Source of the DNA: JAEUTH01 sp044230205
GTDB taxonomy: Bacteria > Bacteroidota > Bacteroidia > AKYH767-A > OLB10
NCBI GenBank assembly: GCA_044230205.1
Contig: JBGARN010000142.1
Location: 1-8,305, forward strand
Direction of reading: 5' to 3'
Length of the DNA stretch: 8,305 nt
Shown here piece by piece: positions 6,479 to 8,305 of this stretch; within the stretch, counting starts at the first letter, position 1; each line of letters begins with the position of its first letter. The notes beneath the pieces were generated by a model. That model searched no databases. It was given only the letters and a program-made list of their open reading frames with translations, and was not told where the DNA came from. The translations under genes and the position numbers were made by a program.

Positions 6479-6555
6479 TAAATATGTTTGTGTTGTAATA
6501 AAGGGTACAAAATTTCAACGAAAGAAAAGGAAATAATGCGAATTTGCTAAACCAA

Positions 6556-7077
6556 TTAATTGAGGCCTGCAGCCTTTTTCACTTCTTCATAAATCTTATC
6601 CTCATCACCTGGAGTGAATGAATTGTGCTGTGAGACAATCTCTTTATTACCATTCAATATAAAAGTTTGCGGCACCATGTTAACATTCATGGCTCTTTTG
6701 AAGTCGCTATTAGGATCAAGGTAAATTTCATATTCCCAGTTTTTGCCATTTACAAATGGTGCAACCGAAGAGATGGTGCGAGCATCATCAATTGATATAG
6801 CAATCAATTTTACACCGGTTTCTTTTTGCCAGTCGGCATATACTTCTTGTATTGTATTTAATTCATTAACACAAGGCTTGCACCAGGTGGCCCAAAAGTC
6901 AATAATTATGGGCTTGCCATCATTATTAAAGTCATCTGAACTTACGATTTTACCATCAAGCGTTTTAAGCTTAATGGAGGGTAATGTACGTGCCTTGTCC
7001 TGGCTGAATACATTAGTTGTACCTACTAATACTACAAATGCAATTAAATAGAATTTTATAAAATTAGTTTTCATCAT
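6556..7077 (-). CDS. Periplasmic TlpA-type thioredoxin (thiol-disulfide oxidoreductase)
   Basis: A 173-residue exported thioredoxin-fold protein. A Sec signal occupies about residues 1-25 (NFIKFYLIAFVVLVGTTNVFS, cleaved near SQ). The redoxin domain follows: PSIKLKTLDGKIV (33-45), the strand PIIIDFWATWCKPC with the active-site pair C66 and C69 (WCKPC), a central VKLIAISIDDA (89-99), the conserved cis-proline in MVPQTFIL (134-141; P136), and a last strand and helix (KEIVSQHNSF... EEVKKAAG). All residues needed for thiol-disulfide exchange are present. The signal lacks a lipobox cysteine, so the protein should be free in the periplasm. The gene opens a probable operon with the outer-membrane barrel and the Omp28-like lipoprotein, which are likely partners or clients. 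ATG codons at 7077 and 7074 are adjacent and either could be used. A candidate -7 element lies 23 bp upstream. Confidence 0.92.
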   Translation of the reverse strand: MMKTNFIKFYLIAFVVLVGTTNVFSQDKARTLPSIKLKTLDGKIVSSDDFNNDGKPIIIDFWATWCKPCVNELNTIQEVYADWQKETGVKLIAISIDDARTISSVAPFVNGKNWEYEIYLDPNSDFKRAMNVNMVPQTFILNGNKEIVSQHNSFTPGDEDKIYEEVKKAAGLN

Positions 7078-7099
7078 TTGAATGCTTGTTAATATTGGT

Positions 7100-7113
7100 C
7101 AAATTTAAATTTG
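7100..7113 (-). promoter_or_regulatory. Palindrome with candidate -7 element for the TlpA-type operon
   Basis: CAAATTTAAATTTG is a perfect 14-bp palindrome. Read on the minus strand, positions 7107-7100 are TAAATTTG, an exact match to the TAnnTTTG consensus, and would give a leader of roughly 17 bases before the ATG at 7077. Because of the palindrome the same element also faces right, but no plus-strand gene follows. No clear TTG -33 element is present at the usual spacing. The call rests on the -7 match and position only. Confidence 0.4.
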
Positions 7114-7152
7114 TTTTCCATTCAGATATGTTTGTCACGTGAATTTTGACAG

Positions 7153-7189
7153 AAAAGAAAAAGGCAGTTAACTGGATTAACTGCCTTTT
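7153..7189 (-). terminator. Strong intrinsic terminator after the T9SS cargo gene
   Basis: AAAAGGCAGTTAA (7159-7171) and TTAACTGCCTTTT (7177-7189) form a perfect 13-bp stem around a five-base loop (CTGGA). On the minus strand the hairpin ends in TTTTTCTTTTC, a clear T-rich tail, 27 bp after the stop codon of the T9SS cargo gene. The short T-run on the other side could make it work in both directions, but no plus-strand gene reads into it. It separates the cargo gene from the TlpA-type operon. Confidence 0.9.
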
Positions 7190-7215
7190 AATTTAAAATA
7201 TCCTGAATAAATTAT

Positions 7216-8305
7216 TTAAGAATATTTATTTTTTGAACATCGCTGCCAAATATTTATTTTTTGAACATCGCTGCCAACTTCATTTTCAAACTTTACAAAA
7301 TAAGTTCCGTTGGCCTGATTTGTAAGGTCAATGATAAAATGCTGAGCCGATGATTTTGCCAACTGGTTAGTATAAACTACGTTACCCAACATATCTGTTA
7401 CAGTTACATTAAGTGATTTTGATGTAGAATATTTTGCATCTACATTGATGATACCTTTAGATGGATTTGGATACATTTTCAAATACTCACCTGAACTCAA
7501 ATCGACAATGCCGGTAGGTGCTCCTAAGTGTAAGTTAACATTATCAACATACAGGTTGTTACCGTAGTCGCTAATTCCCTGGAAATTAACCAATACATCA
7601 GTATTGTTTAAATAAGTTGTCATATCAATCGAAACATGTTTCCATTGTGAAGTCGTTGGAGTAAATGCCGAGGTAGTATATCCGGTTACAGATGCAAGCT
7701 GAGCACCGGCTTGTGACCATGCCTGGCTCCATGTAGCACCGCAATCAGTTGATACATATACATGTAATTCATCTGTATAAGCAGCTGAATACTGACGGTA
7801 AGCTAAATCAAATTCAAGGGTAGCCTGGGTTTGTCCTCCTGTAGCTGTTAAATCAGTTTTAGGAGTAATCATATTCGACTCAGTACCTGCTGCATTTGTG
7901 TAAAAATCGCATTTTGCTGATCCGCTATTAGCTGTAGATCTTATCCAATTTAAACCAGATGGGCTGGTAAGATTCCAATCAGCAGGTGGGAATGTAGTAG
8001 ATGCATAATTTTGCAATAATGGACTAACAGTAGATGTTAATGCTGTAGGTATCAGTAAATTGTTAGAATTATTTCCTGCCTGAAAATCAGGCTGACCATT
8101 TACTTGTGCAATAGAAATATTCAGGTTATTGGCACCGTTACCTGGAAGTGTAACAGCAGGCAGGGAAACTGGTGTAGAACCACCTGGAGCTAATGACCCG
8201 TTCCATGTGTATGATGCTGATGTTCCGCCATTTAAAGCATAATTAAAATCAGCAGAGGTAATGGCAACAGAACCTGTATTGCTGAAATCAAATGTTGGAA
8301 CATAA
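7216..8305 (-). CDS. Secreted T9SS cargo protein, C-terminal part, with frameshifted end (runs off right edge)
   Basis: The last 362 residues of a minus-strand gene whose start lies beyond base 8305; the frame is open to the window edge. Residues 1-85 form an Ig/CARDB-like module (FDFSNTGSVAITSADFNYAL, SYTWNGSLAPGGSTPVSLP). Residues about 98-260 form an anchor-J/MAM-like jelly-roll domain (FPPADWNLTSPSGLNW, LEFDLAYRQYS, CGATWSQAW, YGNNLYVDNVNLHLG). Residues 278-352 form a type A T9SS sorting domain (MYPNPSKGIINVDAKY, VTDMLGNVVYTNQ, ANGTYFVKFENEVGSDVQKINI). Such domains send proteins through the type IX system to the cell surface or medium. The end is abnormal: a 28-bp tandem duplication replaces the expected final LK with WQRCSKNKYS. 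A TTG at 8016-8014 is not a start, because the domains continue upstream without a break. The N-terminal part and enzyme or adhesion role are unknown; related proteins often carry an Omp28-like domain, which would fit the neighbours. Confidence 0.9.
   Translation of the reverse strand, partial: YVPTFDFSNTGSVAITSADFNYALNGGTSASYTWNGSLAPGGSTPVSLPAVTLPGNGANNLNISIAQVNGQPDFQAGNNSNNLLIPTALTSTVSPLLQNYASTTFPPADWNLTSPSGLNWIRSTANSGSAKCDFYTNAAGTESNMITPKTDLTATGGQTQATLEFDLAYRQYSAAYTDELHVYVSTDCGATWSQAWSQAGAQLASVTGYTTSAFTPTTSQWKHVSIDMTTYLNNTDVLVNFQGISDYGNNLYVDNVNLHLGAPTGIVDLSSGEYLKMYPNPSKGIINVDAKYSTSKSLNVTVTDMLGNVVYTNQLAKSSAQHFIIDLTNQANGTYFVKFENEVGSDVQKINIWQRCSKNKYS
7221..7277. repeat. Exact 28-bp tandem duplication inside the T9SS cargo coding end
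   Basis: Bases 7221-7248 are repeated exactly as 7249-7276 (unit AATATTTATTTTTTGAAC followed by ATCGCTGCCA), and one more base (7277) also matches. There is no mismatch between the copies, so the event is recent or an artefact. The unit length is not a multiple of three, so the duplication shifts the reading frame. With a single copy the minus-strand gene would end ATT CTT AAA TAA (7223-7212), giving ...KINILK. Confidence 0.95.

Noticed and set aside
6479..6555. Internal promoter or terminator between the TlpA-type and barrel genes
   Set aside because: No hairpin with a T-run and no exact -7 element on the minus strand, so the spacer does not argue against a shared transcript.
6743..7051. 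Plus-strand open frame of 102 codons opposite the TlpA-type gene
   Set aside because: Antisense to the complete redoxin domain, with no promoter or start context and no recognisable motif.
8014..8016. TTG as start codon of the T9SS cargo gene
   Set aside because: The frame continues upstream to the window edge with Ig-like sequence (SYTWNGSLAPGG), so this TTG is an internal leucine codon.

Overview
The window looks like a chromosomal piece of a Bacteroidota species, probably an uncultured or environmental member of the Sphingobacteriia/Chitinophagia/Saprospiria side. The evidence is the AT-rich composition, the near absence of strong Shine-Dalgarno sites, and -7 elements of the form TAnnTTTG. 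Lineage-typical genes agree: a type IX secretion (T9SS) C-terminal sorting domain, an Omp28-like lipoprotein and a DUF6029-like outer-membrane barrel. I see no tRNA, rRNA, CRISPR array, insertion sequence or phage gene.

Layout, left to right. (1) 1-154, minus: the first 51 residues of a membrane-anchored protein that runs off the left edge. (2) 291-1882, minus: a three-gene unit transcribed right to left, made of an SPFH/band-7 membrane protein, a 51-residue ribbon-helix-helix (Arc-like) DNA-binding protein and a two-helix membrane protein with a PH-like domain. Its promoter region holds a perfect 21-bp inverted repeat that contains a consensus -7 element, so the small regulator may control its own operon. 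(3) 2073-3002, plus: epoxyqueuosine reductase QueG, the only plus-strand gene. It overlaps by 17 bp the end of a convergent 62-residue gene of unknown function (2986-3174). (4) 3309-3875, minus: the flavin prenyltransferase UbiX. (5) 3956-7077, minus, between two intrinsic terminators: a probable operon of a periplasmic TlpA-type thioredoxin, a DUF6029-like outer-membrane barrel and an Omp28-like lipoprotein with its own CxxC motif. (6) 7216-8305, minus: the C-terminal part of a large secreted T9SS cargo protein that runs off the right edge.

The two most notable signals are these. First, an exact 28-bp tandem duplication (7221-7276) at the very end of the T9SS cargo gene shifts the frame. The canonical ending (...VQKINILK) is replaced by ten unrelated residues, which may impair secretion unless it is an assembly artefact. 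Second, the 21-bp inverted repeat lies over the SPFH operon promoter. Its length and layout match my recollection of the phage P22 Arc operator, and the operon encodes an Arc-like protein.

Functional themes: regions 5 and 6 deal with cell-envelope assembly and thiol-disulfide chemistry, region 2 with a membrane microdomain-type scaffold and its regulation, and queG and ubiX are housekeeping cofactor and tRNA-modification genes.
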